Below are positions 35,726 through 47,100 of a DNA stretch of 64,000 nt, one piece after another. Source of the DNA: Euphorbia lathyris (Eukaryota > Streptophyta > Magnoliopsida > Malpighiales > Euphorbiaceae); the NCBI RefSeq assembly GCF_963576675.1, contig NC_088915.1:41817501-41881500 (forward strand), given 5' to 3'. How positions within the stretch are numbered: the stretch's first letter is position 1; the number at the start of each line of letters is the position of its first letter. The notes beneath the pieces are model-generated. The model was not told where the DNA came from, did no database searches, and saw only the letters and a list, made by a program, of their open reading frames with translations. The position numbers and the translations under genes are program-made.

Positions 35726-36000
35726 CCAGATGGCTCCCGAAGGGAGAATGGGGTTTTGTCTTCTGCAGACTAGATGGCTTCCAAAAGAAGAGTTAGGTCG
35801 GAAGAAAAAATTATCATCAATTCAACAAGGCTAGATGGCTCCCGAAGGGAGAGTGGGGTTTTGTCTTCTGCAGATCAGATGGCTTTCGAAGGAAGAGTTG
35901 GGTCACATAAAAAATTATCATTAATTATTCAAGAAAGCAAGATAGCTCCCGAAGAGAGAGTGGGGTTTTGTAGCTCACAAGTGGATTATTTGGCAAGGGT
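35726..36000. repeat. ~106-bp tandem repeat in Tat 3' region
   Basis: AGATGGCTCCCGAAGGGAG followed by GTGGGGTTTTGTCTTCTGC recurs at 35728, 35833 and 35940. Each long unit contains a weaker inner copy (AGATGGCTTYCRAARGAAGAG at 35769 and 35877), so the unit looks like a diverged dimer. Confidence 0.82.
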
Positions 36001-36004
36001 GATC

Positions 36005-36665
36005 AACTTTTAGGACAAGTCGTTCAAGAGACCTACAATCTGGGATCGTTGAAGAGATCCACAAAAGATCGTTGAAGAGATCAATCACAACAGGCCACTA
36101 AAGAGACCTACAATATAAGATCATTGAAGATATCCACAACTACAGGTCGTTAAAGACACTTACAATCCAAGCTCGCTGAAGAGACCAACAATCCGGGATC
36201 ATTGAAGAGATCCACAACTATAGGTCGTTGGAGAGCCCAACAAAATAAGATCGCTGAAGAGAGGAACCACATCAGGTCATTGAAGAGACCTACAAACTAA
36301 GATCGCTAAAGAGGTCAACCATAATATGTCACTGAATAGACCTACGATCCAGGATCGTTGAAAAGATCCACAACTACAAATTGTTGAAGAGACCTACAAA
36401 CTAAGATCGCTAAAGAGATCAACCACAATAGGTCGCTGAAGAGATCCACAACTATAGATCGTTGAAGAGACCATAATCAGAGATCGTTCAAGAGATCCAC
36501 AACCACAGGCCGTTGAATAGACCTACAAATTATAAATCGTTCAAGAGATCCACAACAATAGGTCGTTGAAGAGACCTACAATCTGAGGTTGCTGAAGATA
36601 TTAATAATCAGATGTCCATCTGCTCCAAGTCGTTTAAGAGACAGATCGATGAATCAATCACAACA
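36005..36665. repeat. GATCGTTGAAGAGATCCACAA tandem array
   Basis: About 650 bp of units roughly 22-24 bp long alternate between two types, GATCGTTGAAGAGATCCACAA and GGTCGTTGAAGAGACCTACAA. They form dimers of about 46 bp. The pairing is imperfect, and single units are missing or shortened in places. It occupies the position where Ogre/Tat elements are known to breed tandem repeats. Confidence 0.85.
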
Positions 36666-36821
36666 TCCTCCAACTCCAGATGAGTACTTACGTTATCATA
36701 CTTTGTTTCATTACGCACATTTTCTTTCTACCTCTTTAAAGTAGGGGCAAAACACCATTTTTTCAAAACATCTACTTTGAATTTAGTTTTTCAAAAATGC
36801 ACACAGCTCACAATGCATGAT

Positions 36822-36835
36822 AAAATAAGGGCAAC
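36822..36835 (+). promoter_or_regulatory. Polypurine tract of Tat-type element
   Basis: AAAATAAGGGCAAC lies directly before TGTAGACAC. A second PPT-like run, AGTAGGGGCAAAA, occurs about 90 bp upstream near 36741. Confidence 0.65.
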
Positions 36836-37454
36836 TGTAGACACTAGAGTCGGAACCCTATGATGAAAACCTTTTAAAAATGATTGGAAATATGATTGAA
36901 AATGGATCACAGAAAAATTCATCGTTAAAAAGTCAAAGTCAACCCTTTACCATTCAAAATCAAATTTTTCAGAGCATCAAATTGAATTTTAGGATATCTT
37001 AGTGAGTAATGTCCACTAAGATTGTCATAACGCACATTTCTGGGGTCATTTCGGAGGTCCAATGAAGAATTTATGACTAGTTGAAGTTTTCGGATTAAAT
37101 TCGGAATAAAATAGACAATAACCTTAGTTCGGGTCATTTTTAGCTTTAGGCCAAGACACAAAAATGTCCGTCTCGTCAAAATGAGTCCAATGGCACAAGC
37201 ATCGTCAAAATCAGATATCAAAAAGGTCAAATTTTATATAAAAAACGACTGCTGACGTTTTACTGAAAAAATTCCGTCAATAATCCGTCTGCGAGGCAAG
37301 CCTTGTGCTGCTGGGCCAGTAGCTGGCCAAGCCCCTCTCCTCTTTTAGGTTTTGGCTGGAAACCTTTTTGTTTTTGTTAAAAATGTTAAAAAATCCTATT
37401 TAGCCCCGCCTCATTTAATTAATTCTAAAATTAATCCTGACCTTAATATTCATC

Positions 37455-37463
37455 TATAAATAG
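37455..37463 (+). promoter_or_regulatory. TATA box of Tat-type LTR
   Basis: TATAAATAG lies about 620 bp into the LTR, with C/T-rich flanks. It is the only convincing core promoter motif seen in this LTR. Confidence 0.5.
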
Positions 37464-39020
37464 CAGCTCTTTAGATTAGTTTTGGAAGGATGAAAATACA
37501 CTGATAAATAGCCGAAACTCTAACAAAACATTCTGAATAAATTCTAGTTTTTTGCGTTCATCACCCATGTTCCATTATTTGTGATTTTTCCAATCATCCC
37601 ACAACTTAGGTAAAGGTTTCTGGGGGAAAAATTATGTCTATTATTTAATTTTTTGCACTATAAAATATTGATTGTTCATCCCTTTTCTTATTTTCTTTTT
37701 CACTGTTGATTTTTATTGTCAATAGGTTGTCAAATATATTTTCTGTATATATTTGATTCCTAAATTGATTTAATTTAACCCTAAAACAATGATTTACCAG
37801 TTAAATCATTTGTTTTTGAGCCTTTTTATTTATTCCAATTAATTTACTCTTTTTATACTTCTATTTTTGAATCTGATATTAATAATATTACAAGTTAATA
37901 TTATTGATCTATTTGGTTCTTTTTGTTCATAACGATAATTTGGGATAAACGAACCAACTCGAGATAAATTTTATCTCACAATCATTTAGGTACCAATAGT
38001 TATAATAAAACTTTTTTTTTCTATTTATTTTTATCCCCGACCTAGTAATTTTATTTTTATTAACTTTTTTTTTGGTAGAAAAAAAGTTTAGGTAAAGGTA
38101 GGTCTATATTTTTATTAACTTTTAATTTCTAACCTAATAACTTTATTTCTATTCTCTTTTAATTTTTAATCTAATAACTTTATTTCTATTCACTTTTAGT
38201 TCATAATCTAATAATTTTATTTTTATTCAAGTTAATTTCTAACCTAATGACTTTTTATTTTATTTGTTTTAGTCCTTAATTTAGAACTTCTTGCTTTATG
38301 CATTTTAATCTCTAATTTAGAACTTCCTATTTTATTCATTTTAGTCCCTAATTTAGAACTTTATCTTTTATTCACTTTTGTCCTTAATTTAAAGTTTTCC
38401 TATTTCTTTCAATTAGGTCCCTAAATAAACTTTTTTAAGTTTATTCAATTTAGTCATTTGTCCATTTTTACACCATAATTAACTATATAGTTATATTGTT
38501 TTTGTCTAACCTTTTATTTCGGCGGATATAGGTATGTGAGAATATTGTTTTGGTGCGGATTGAAGATTCGGGAATGCCCAATGTAATTGTATTTAATTTT
38601 GTACATATTTCATTGCTTTTGGATTGTAATATTTTATTGTTTATTTGATTTTGTGTATAAATGTGTAATATGACATAAAATGATTTTTTCCCAAACAAAT
38701 CAAGCATTCAAAAAGGTTAAAAGAGTTATTAATAGCCTGGGTGTACTTAGAAATGCTAAGTAGGAGGTCAGTGGGTTCACCGGGGCGATTTTGGGGTGCT
38801 TAATATTTCATTTTGAGGAGATATTAACTTTCTCCAAGCGTACCTAACTTTCCAAGCCCACTTATTTCCCGCAAGGAATCTCAGTAACATTCACGGGCCT
38901 AAAATCCGGGTGGCGACTCTTTCTCCGACACCGGCCCTGTCGAGCTAATCGTTTTCTATATTGGACATTGAGTCCAAATAGCATCATAGTAGTCATGACG
39001 GACCTTCCGTGGGTGAAAGT

Positions 39021-40436
39021 TATGGGTGCATGTGGTCGGTTAACCAGTCCATTAAGGTTAATTCGATCGGTTAACCATTTAATTAGTTTTTTAAAAACAC
39101 TAACCATACATTAGTCCATTAAATTCGGTTAACCACTAATCGGTTAACCAATTATTTCGGTCGGTTAGTCTTTTATTTCGGTTTCTAACCTTTAGTAAAT
39201 AAAAATAAAAATAATAAAAGAATTATAATTTTTATTGTGAGGGAGGCAGCAGGTCAATGGCGAGTTGAAGAGATTAACTGCGGAGAGAGAGATTACGTGC
39301 ATTATGATCCTTCAGTTTTAATTCCGTTAAATTGTTTAGTCCCTATATCAAATCTCTGTCTAAAATATGTTAAAGAACAATTAAACGGATAAAAAAAGGC
39401 AAAATGTCCCTAATAAAACTTCTGGCTTTAAAGTTTTAAAAAACAAGTAATAAAATTTTATCCTTGTTTTTACATCCAGAAACATAAAAGAAAAACCATA
39501 AACTGGAATTACAGAGGCAGTAACAAATTAACTGAGAGTTATTTGCATATTTTCATCTCATTTGATGTTAATAGTTGATAGAAGTAGGGGTGAGCAAAAT
39601 AACCGGTAACCGATTACCAAACCGATAACCGAACTAAAATTTTAGTTTGGTTCGGTTATTTTAACATTCTGGTTCGGTTCGGTTTTAATTTTGGCTTAGT
39701 TTTGTAATCGGTTATCGGTTCGGTTACTGAAAAATATATCAGTATAACCGATAACCGAACCGAACTTATTATATAAATATAAAAAATATAATTTTATTTT
39801 TACATATATAAATAACTTATAAAATATAGAATTCAACCCCTAAAAAATATACTTTTATCTTTATATATATGAATTTTGGTTCATTAGTCTTGAATTTCTT
39901 CAATTATAACTTTTATATAATAGCATTATTTGAAAACTAATTAAATAAAAATATATAAAAATTAAATATTATGAGTTTTCGGTTATTCGGTCGGTAACTG
40001 AACCGAAAATTTTCGATTAAATAAAATTCGGTTACCAATCTTATTTGGTTCGGTTCGGTTATGAAAATAGCACAAATTTCGGTTCGGTTAGTAACCAAAC
40101 CGAACCGATGCTCACCCTTAGATAGAAGGACTAAACCATTAAAAGTGAAAAAAAATTAGAGACCTTATAATTAATAGTGGATTAATTAATGAGTTATGAA
40201 AAACTATATGGCCTTAATAATTATTTACCCATATAAATAAATTTATTTTTATATTTAATTAAGATTCGGCCGGTTTCGGTTAACCTCGGTTTTTGGAATA
40301 AGAAAACCATAACCGTAACCATTAACCATTATTTTTAAAATTGAAAATCGTACACTAGTCCATCGGTTTCGGTTAACCTTATTTTCTTTTTGGTTTTTCA
40401 GTTTTCCAGTTTTCCAAATTTTTGTGTGCACCCCTA
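39021..40436. mobile_element. hAT-type MITE (outer) with near-matching 8-bp TSD
   Basis: Ends TATGGGTGCATG and (reverse complement) TAGGGGTGCACA form a terminal inverted repeat, followed inward by GGTTAACC/CGGTTAACC-rich arms. It is flanked by GTGAAAGT (39013-39020) and GTGAAAGC (40437-40444), an 8-bp target duplication with one mismatch. Without the inner element it is about 870 bp. No transposase frame is present. Confidence 0.8.
39585..40120. mobile_element. hAT-type MITE (inner), 536 bp, perfect TSD
   Basis: Ends TAGGGGTGAGCA and (reverse complement) TAAGGGTGAGCA are flanked by a perfect 8-bp duplicate GATAGAAG (39577-39584 and 40121-40128). The arms are rich in GGTTCGGTTA and its complement, so the whole element can fold. 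It is nonautonomous. Confidence 0.9.
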
Positions 40437-40506
40437 GTGAAAGCCTGTCGAAGTAGGCTTCATCTACAACAGCGGGATCTGCTGAGGTGAGAGGAGGCCT
40501 TGAGAG

Positions 40507-40755
40507 ATGGCTAGGCTGAGTTGGCTAGCGTGTGTTCACAACTTCACAATCGGCAGCGTCGATATGGGAGGCATGATACTGAGGAGGTCGGAGGCTATTC
40601 AGACCATCATTGAAGACATTCACGATCTATCTTCTCTAATTTGTAATGTCTCTTTTATGTTTGTTAACAAAAATTGTAATTGGGTAGCTCATCGTGTAAC
40701 TAATGAAGTCCTATTGATTGACTATGTTTGTTTAAGTGATATCTTTTGTTTCTAA
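40507..40755 (+). pseudogene. RNase H-like (RVT_3) fragment of LINE type
   Basis: The 82-codon frame resembles the end of the plant RNase H-like domain found in LINE-derived proteins. It has a stretch E-A-I-Q-T-I-I-E-D-I followed by F-M-F-V-N-K-N-C-N-W-V-A-H-R, matching the family pattern F.FV.R..N..AH. The upstream catalytic residues are missing, so it is a relic of perhaps one third of a domain. Confidence 0.6.
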
Positions 40756-40782
40756 CGGCTACATGCCAACTTGGTTTTGTAA

Positions 40783-41274
40783 GTCTTGTTTGGATTGAGT
40801 GTAATTAAAGTAAGGTAAGGTAAATAAAGTGAGTTAAGAAATAACTTTGTTGCATTCGGATAAAAGGTAAGGTAAGTGATTATTTAATAATGTAATTGTG
40901 TTTGGTTTGAAGGTAAAGTAAGGTAAGATTATATACAAAATTACTCTTATATCCTTACTTTTAATTATAACTTCTACAAGGAGAGCAGTAGCTTTATAAG
41001 GAGCTATATTGATATTTGTAGTTATAACATGATAATTTTTTGAAGAATTATTGAAAGTGTGTGGACTAGAAATGAAAATTTGAAAAGAAAGTTGATTTTA
41101 ATTTGATATGGTGTGGTATAGGCAATATAAAATAAAACAAAAAAATGAGGGCTATTTTGGAAAAAAAATTTACTTAACCTTGGCTCACCAGATTTGAGAT
41201 GTAACAAAAACAATGTAAAATTTACCCTCATCTATTCTCATTTACCTTTCCCTTCAATTACACCTCAAACAAGG
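40783..41274. mobile_element. Tourist-like MITE (PIF/Harbinger type), 492 bp
   Basis: Left end GTCTTGTTTGGATTGAGTGT and right end (reverse complement) CCTTGTTTGAGGTGTAATTG form a terminal inverted repeat, flanked by TAA on both sides (40780-40782 and 41275-41277). A CTTGTTTGG-type terminus and a TWA target duplication are typical of Tourist/PIF-Harbinger MITEs. No transposase is present. AAGGTAAGGTAA-type words occur in both arms. Confidence 0.75.
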
Positions 41275-41324
41275 TAACTCTCCTACACTTACCATACCTT
41301 ACTTTAAATAACCACCAATTTCTA

Positions 41325-42150
41325 GGGTAAATTACAAAACAGACTTTAGGAGAAGTCCATTTACATTTATAGACTCATTTAGACATATGTTATTAAACTA
41401 GACACTTCCATATATTTTTTTTGCAAAAATACACTTACAAACTCCTCATCTTCTTCTTCTTCTTCTTCAACCTATCTTCTCAATGTTTAGAGTAATTTTC
41501 TACAACCTAAGAAAACAGAAACTAAACATAATGAAGAACACATATTATTTTAACCTAAGAACCATGAGAAAATAGAAACAGAAACTAAACACAATGAAGA
41601 ACAAATACAAGTACATTTTGAATGTTTAGAGTAAATTTCTACAACCCCATTTTCTTCTTCAACCCATCTTCTACGTAATTTTAAATTTTAAAGTAAATTT
41701 AATGGTTTGCATAGGTTAACATTTTATGAAATGCAAATCCTATTTCATAAAATGCGAATAGGAAAGATTGAAAATGAAGATTTAGATCATCAATCAACGC
41801 TTTTTTTTAATTAAGAATGATAACCCATAGAAAATTCTAATGTTCATATTCAAAATTTACTTCTACATGTTCTTCATTGCTCTTCATTTCTTTTTGTTTT
41901 CTTTGTTGTTTTTAGATTGAAACATGGTTGTGTTGTTTGTTCTTTTTTAGTTTAAATTGTCTATTAGATTAGGAAGTAGAAGGTTCAAGAATAATATTAG
42001 GTTGAAGAAGATGAGATATAAGAAGATGGAGGGTTTATAAGGGTATTTTTGGAAAAATTTATTGGAAGAGTTTAGGTTGGTAACATATGTCTAAATAAGT
42101 ATACAAATGTAAATGGACTTCTCCTACGGTTTAATTCTGTAACTTACCCC
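41325..42150. mobile_element. Fold-back/MITE element with ~75-bp inverted ends
   Basis: The left arm GGGTAAATTAC ... AGGAGAAGTCCATTTACATT ... TTTAGACATATGTTA returns inverted at about 42075-42150. Inside are direct repeats of a segment containing AATGTTTAGAGTAA and AAACAGAAACTAAACA. I could not find a convincing target duplication. Long arms and a GGGTAAATTAC end suggest a Mutator-type nonautonomous element, but this is inference. Confidence 0.7.
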
Positions 42151-42547
42151 AAATTAAAATCAACTCAATCTAGCACATTTGAGGGATCCATTAACATATT
42201 TGACATACTTCCCTTTCATTTTACCAAATTAGACACTTTCATCATTCTAAACAAAAATGTTGGTCCCGTGTGATTAGTTCCAAGGGGGGGAGGGTTAGGA
42301 ACTAATATAACTTTTTTTGTTAAATTAATCTTGCTGACTTAATTATTTTGGTGAGTTGGTTAACTTAGCTTTGGTCAGCTTGGCCGAACTTAGCGTAAGA
42401 CAGCTTTAGTCAGATGCTGACTAAGACTGTTTTACTTGAGAGTTGAGAATTGACACTTGTATGGTCAGCTTCCAACTCAGCACCCCAATTTACTCAGAGT
42501 CAGCTTCTAACAGTTTATATGCTGAGTAAATATAACAATCAACACAA

Positions 42548-42549
<2 letters not shown>

Positions 42550-42625
<76 letters not shown>
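42550..42625. repeat. (TA)n microsatellite, ~38 repeats
   Basis: A pure TA run occurs here. The matching place in the other LTR (about 61889-61901) has only about six repeats, so the expansion or contraction came after insertion. Confidence 0.95.
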
Positions 42626-42628
<3 letters not shown>

Positions 42629-43084
42629 AGAGAGTTAGAAATTACTCAGTATCACTTATCCTGGTTCGGCCTCTCTGCCTACGTCCAGTCCCCAGAATCC
42701 TCCGGGCTTTTAGAATCCAATACTGAGCTCTTTAAGGGTAGAGCACAAACCGATTACAGGCAGTTGAATATGCAAGAGTGTCTTCCTCTATTCGTCTACT
42801 CAACTCCTACTAAGTGCTACAACCCAACACTTAGATTTCTCTACCACTAAGTACTAAATACCAAGTACTCAGCAAGCACACTCTCAATATTACAATTGAT
42901 CACACACTTGTTCCTTTTAAGACAAAGAACACTTTAGATGATTACAAATAATCAATCTAGCATTTACACAAAGAATAGAAGATTTGGTGTAAGCTTTCTC
43001 TTTTGTTTTGAGTGCTTTGAATTTGTATCTTTCTCACTTGTAATTTTCTGTACTTCGGCAATCTTCCAAAAGATATCCTTGTCC

Positions 43085-43093
43085 CTTTTATAG
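43085..43093 (-). promoter_or_regulatory. TATA box of Sirevirus LTR
   Basis: CTATAAAAG on the minus strand, followed by GGGACAAGG. The 5' LTR copy, which would drive transcription, is at 62362-62370. Confidence 0.55.
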
Positions 43094-43806
43094 TTGAAAT
43101 GTGAGGAACAAATCATTTGAATTTGATTTGTCCGTTGAGTCCAAAACGGCTCTTTTGGGGGGACAAACTTCTGGTCAGCTTCAGATGTGCAGGCCAATCC
43201 TGTCTTCTGAATTCTTCAGACGTCAGATTTGTCTTTTTCCTGCAGACTTTGTTTTCTTGCGGCAGTTGTCTTTTAGCAACGAACAGTTGACCCATGCATC
43301 TTAGAATTTGGCTTTTGCGTAATTCAAAGCTACTATTATTGGTTCAGACAGTTGTCGAATTTGTCTTTTAGCTAACGGATCATTCATGCTGTCTTATTGA
43401 TCACTCAGCTTTACTCCGATAGAAACTATCATTGTTTGCTTGCCAAAGTTCATGCTGAGTCTTCTTTCACTCAGCTTCCTAGGTCAGCTTCGTTCTACAA
43501 GACTTTGTTCTGAAGCAGAGTTCTCTTCTTTGATGCTGAGTTCCAATCTTCACTCAGCTTTATCTTCGTACGTTTCTCTTGAAGATTATTTTCCTTCTAT
43601 GATGCTGAGTTGTGTTTTACTTCAGCTTGTGCAGTATCATGCTGTCTTTTATCCTGTCTTTCTTTTTGATATATATATTTAAACTCAACATTGAACAAAC
43701 TGATTAGTACAATTAAATCAAAGCACTTAACTTAATTGTCTCTTAATCATGGATTAAACTTAAATGATTTTATCAAATCAAAATCTTGTGGAAAGGTGTT
43801 TCAACA

Positions 43807-43910
43807 AACTCCCCCATTTTGATGTTGGCAAAATATTTAATTTATGGAACTCAGTATTGAAATTCCCCATGATTGAATTACATTTTATTCTTCTGAAATT
43901 ACTCCCCCAT
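43807..43910 (-). promoter_or_regulatory. Sirevirus polypurine tracts, multiple
   Basis: On the minus strand AATGGGGGAGTT abuts the 3' LTR (43807-43818). A second copy, ATGGGGGAGT, lies at 43901-43910, and a shorter one, ATGGGGAAT, near 43862-43870. Several PPT copies ahead of the 3' LTR are a reported Sirevirus feature. Confidence 0.75.
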
Positions 43911-44197
43911 AAGGGTTGCATGTATTGTCTTGACTTTACTCTAAACTTTAGAGAAGACATGTTTATCCCGACTTATTTCAATTTTCAGAAGAGTTTAAAT
44001 GTTTACTCAGTTTGATACATGATTAGTTTTGGTATCAGAGTAAGTACTGAGATTATTTTGTTTGTTCAATTTTTAGACAGGTCAGCATATTAATAAGCAT
44101 CGCAAATAGTTAAGTCAATTTGAAAGAGAAGATACTTAACATATATTCAAGTCATCAAGCATACATACAGAAAAAGCTAAGTCCTAAGTTGACTAAG
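43911..44197 (-). other. Sirevirus 3' untranslated segment
   Basis: About 290 bp lies between the extra frame and the PPT region, with no frame worth reporting. Confidence 0.6.
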
Positions 44198-47100
44198 CTA
44201 TTGTTTTCTAGCAGCCTGATACAATTTTCCCTTGCCTTTGTCTTTCCGCTGCTTACTTCCTGAAGCTTCCCTTGTATCTTGCTGAGTTCCATCAGCTTGG
44301 CTTTTCTCCCCCGTTTTGCCACCATCAGGCGGAGGAGCAATGAAGGTGTCATTGAGAGCAGCATGAGTCAGTTTGACAGAGTATGCCTTGAGACGTTTTG
44401 TGCTTTCAAACAACCCATCAAGCACTGGAATGCCATCATCTAGAACTGAACCTGGGACGCGAATGGAGGAGCTGATCATGCTGAGCATGTATTCTTGTGA
44501 CTTAGCGAACCAGGACATTGCTTCCGTGAGTTGAGCATAGGATTGATGGTACTTTCTAAGGATAGCCTTGTCATAGATATCACGATGAGCGTTTGTATGA
44601 CGCACATGGCGAAATAGGCTTTGAGTGGTTTGGAGAATGGTATTGGTTTTGACCATGTCAGTTTCCATCTCCTCTTTGCTCAGATTCAGAAGACGGACAA
44701 CTTCACTTATTTCATCCATCGTGCATTGGGAAGATGAAGAAAGAAGATCACGAGCACCAATCAGCTCAGAAGTCAGTTTGGTGAAGCAATGATCTAACTC
44801 GGCAGAGGTAGCATAGCCCGTGTTGATGGTAGGCAAGGCATTTATCTGTCCTTGAAGTGAATTCATGTGGTTCACCATCATCAATATCAGCTCAGTCAGC
44901 TTGACAAAGGATTCTTGCTTGGGTTGCTGGAGTTGGACGGAAGTCATGACACTTACTAAATCTTTGAGATGCTTGATCTCATTGAGGAGCTGAGTGACAG
45001 ACGAAAGCTCTTGTGATTCAGCATTTGCAGGCCCAGTAGCATCGGTATGAGAATTATTCAAATCCTGGAGAAGATGTTGAGCCGAGTCAATGATGCGATG
45101 GCCGGACTCAGTTGCATTAAGATAGGCAAATTGTGCCTCAGGATGTACCTCAGTGGCCGAAATTCTAGTTTCACCAGATTGAGGAGGTGTTTGGTGCTGT
45201 CCTTGAGTAGAAGTGCAGTATGGTCAGCAACTGGACTTTGATGTGGATGAGCAGCAGGAGCTGACTGCTCAATGTTCTGCACAATAGGATGGGAAGGAGG
45301 TGGATCGGCAGAGAGAATTACCTGCTCAACATGGTCTTGAGTTGGTGCAGGGAGAGGCACCTCAGGTTGAGTAGGATTTTCCTTAGCTTGCTTTTCTCCC
45401 AGAGTAGCTAAGACTTCGAGTTTTTGCTCGGCTTGGTTTGGATTTTCTGGAGTCTTGGCATGTTGCTCGGTATGAGTAACAGAGGCTTGGTTTTCCTGTA
45501 TGGAAGGCTCAGGATATGATGAGAAGAACCTAAAATGAGTAGTTGTAAGATCCGTGATTTCATCCCTTGGAGGTGAGTCATCCAGGAGGTCAATAGCTGG
45601 AGATTTGTAGGCCTTCTTCTTAAGTCTTCTTAACTTTCTTGCCTTTGGAGGAGGTGAGTCAGCAGGAATGGAATCAAGTGATGATTAAATTCCAAGATCA
45701 GTGTTGAGCCCTTCCCGGACTATTTTTTGCTCTGGGAGCTCAGCATCACCTGTCACATTCTGTTCAGCTGGACTTTCAACTTCCTCAGTATTCTCTGTTT
45801 GTTCTTGCTCAGCATAAGTTTCTTGATGTTGCTCAACATCCTCATCATGCTGACCTTCATTGTCACTTTGTTCTTCTTCTTCTTCTTGATTAGCAGGAGA
45901 TTGCTCAAGGTCAATCTCTTGGCTTTTGATGAAGTGAGCATCATCAGGAACAGCAAATCCAAGAGGAACAGCTTCAACAGGACTCAGCTCAGCAGTTTTC
46001 TTCTTCTTCTTCAGAGGAGTTCCCTCACTTTCTAGCTCCTCAGGCTCATCTTGCCTTTTCATTTTCTCTGCTGATTTACCTTGGTCAACATCAATTTTCT
46101 TCCCCTTAGAGACAACCCGAATTTTCTTGGGGACAACATCAACATCCTTTGAGCTGGTTTGGATTGCCTTGCGTTTCTTTTCTTGCTTGGTTTGGACAGC
46201 AGCTTCGACTGCAGCGATATCCTCATCCTGAGGTAGCTCAGCATCCCCTTCCTCCTGATCTTCCTCCTCAACTTCTCCCTGAGCTCCTTCGACGACCCTT
46301 TTTCCCATCTTGGGTTTGATAGGTTGGTTGTATACTAACCCAAACAATAATGCAGCAGTAATTTCAGTTCCCACGGTTTCTATTTCAGTTGTCACGTCGA
46401 TTTGGTGGTCTTCAAGAATTTGGGAAATAAGAGAACCCAACTTGAGCTTGATAGTACTTCGTTGGAGTGCTCCTACCAGAAATACAGGCATGTTGAGGGG
46501 GCTGTAGGTCAGCATGTGCCAGATGAAGCACTGCTCGAAGTTTGAAGCGGATGATGCTGAGTTGAACTTTGGGAAGATGAAGTTGGTTAGTATATAGTGC
46601 GCCATCTTTTGGTTTTGTCCCGTGCACGTGCTGGCTATTTCCCCTTTGTGTCCCACAGGTTTACAGAAGGTAAGTGTGTGGTCAAGTTTTTCTTTGGTGG
46701 TCCTGAATTCCTTTCCGGTGTTTGGAAGGTTGAGTAAGGTTGCGAGATAGGAAGGGGTAATGGTGAGCTTCTTACCCTTAACGTGAGTGACTAGATGGTC
46801 AGCATCACTTCCATCAACACAGAGGTTGGAGTAGAATTCACGCACTAACCTAGGGTAGGTTTTTCCAGGAAGCGAAAAGAGTCCAGCCCATCCGTTTTTC
46901 GCAATCCATTCACAAAAGGGTTGCTCATGTGTTATGAAGCTTGGGGAGAACCACCTACATCTGAGAACTTCATGATTCTTCACACTTGGGTATACTTTGA
47001 TGAAGAATTTCTCATTTGGCTGCTTAGCCTTCTTCTTCTTCGTTGAAGAGGTTGCTAGGTCGGTTTGGGGGTTTCTGTTTGGAGTTAGGTCGTGCTGACC

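Larger units (their letters stand above)
32928..40471 (+). mobile_element. Older Ogre/Tat-type element, 3' part only
   Basis: This segment contains a post-pol noncoding region, tandem repeats, a PPT (36822-36835) and an LTR that begins TGTAGACACTAGAGTCGG. That start is close to the LTR start of the minus-strand Ogre-like element. The segment at 34060-34200 also aligns with the post-pol segment of that element (10345-10220). No pol frame is left; the Copia composite evidently inserted upstream. It carries many small frames with no recognisable product. Confidence 0.78.
36836..40471 (+). repeat. Tat-type LTR, split by nested MITEs
   Basis: The LTR starts TGTAGACACTAGAGTCGG. A TATA box lies at 37455-37463, and near its end is the phrase GGGTGGCGACTCTTTC, which the minus-strand Ogre-like LTR also has near its end. 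It continues after the MITE pair and plausibly ends CATCTACAACA at 40471. Without the MITEs it is about 2.2 kb. The right boundary is tentative. Confidence 0.68.
42259..43806 (-). repeat. Sirevirus 3' LTR with expanded TA microsatellite
   Basis: This is a 1548-bp LTR, TGTTGAAACACC...GGGACCAACA on the minus strand. It differs from the 5' LTR mainly by a TA run of about 76 bp at 42550-42625. A TATA box (minus strand CTATAAAAG) is at 43085-43093. At least fourteen copies of TCAGC or GCTGA words occur in this LTR. Confidence 0.93.

Noticed and set aside
35106..36013. Small + strand frames in the Tat 3' region
   Set aside because: They translate tandem repeats and have no motif.
40507..40755. Host RNase H gene
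   Set aside because: Only the tail of the domain is present, without catalytic residues or introns, and it is surrounded by mobile elements. I call it a LINE-type relic.
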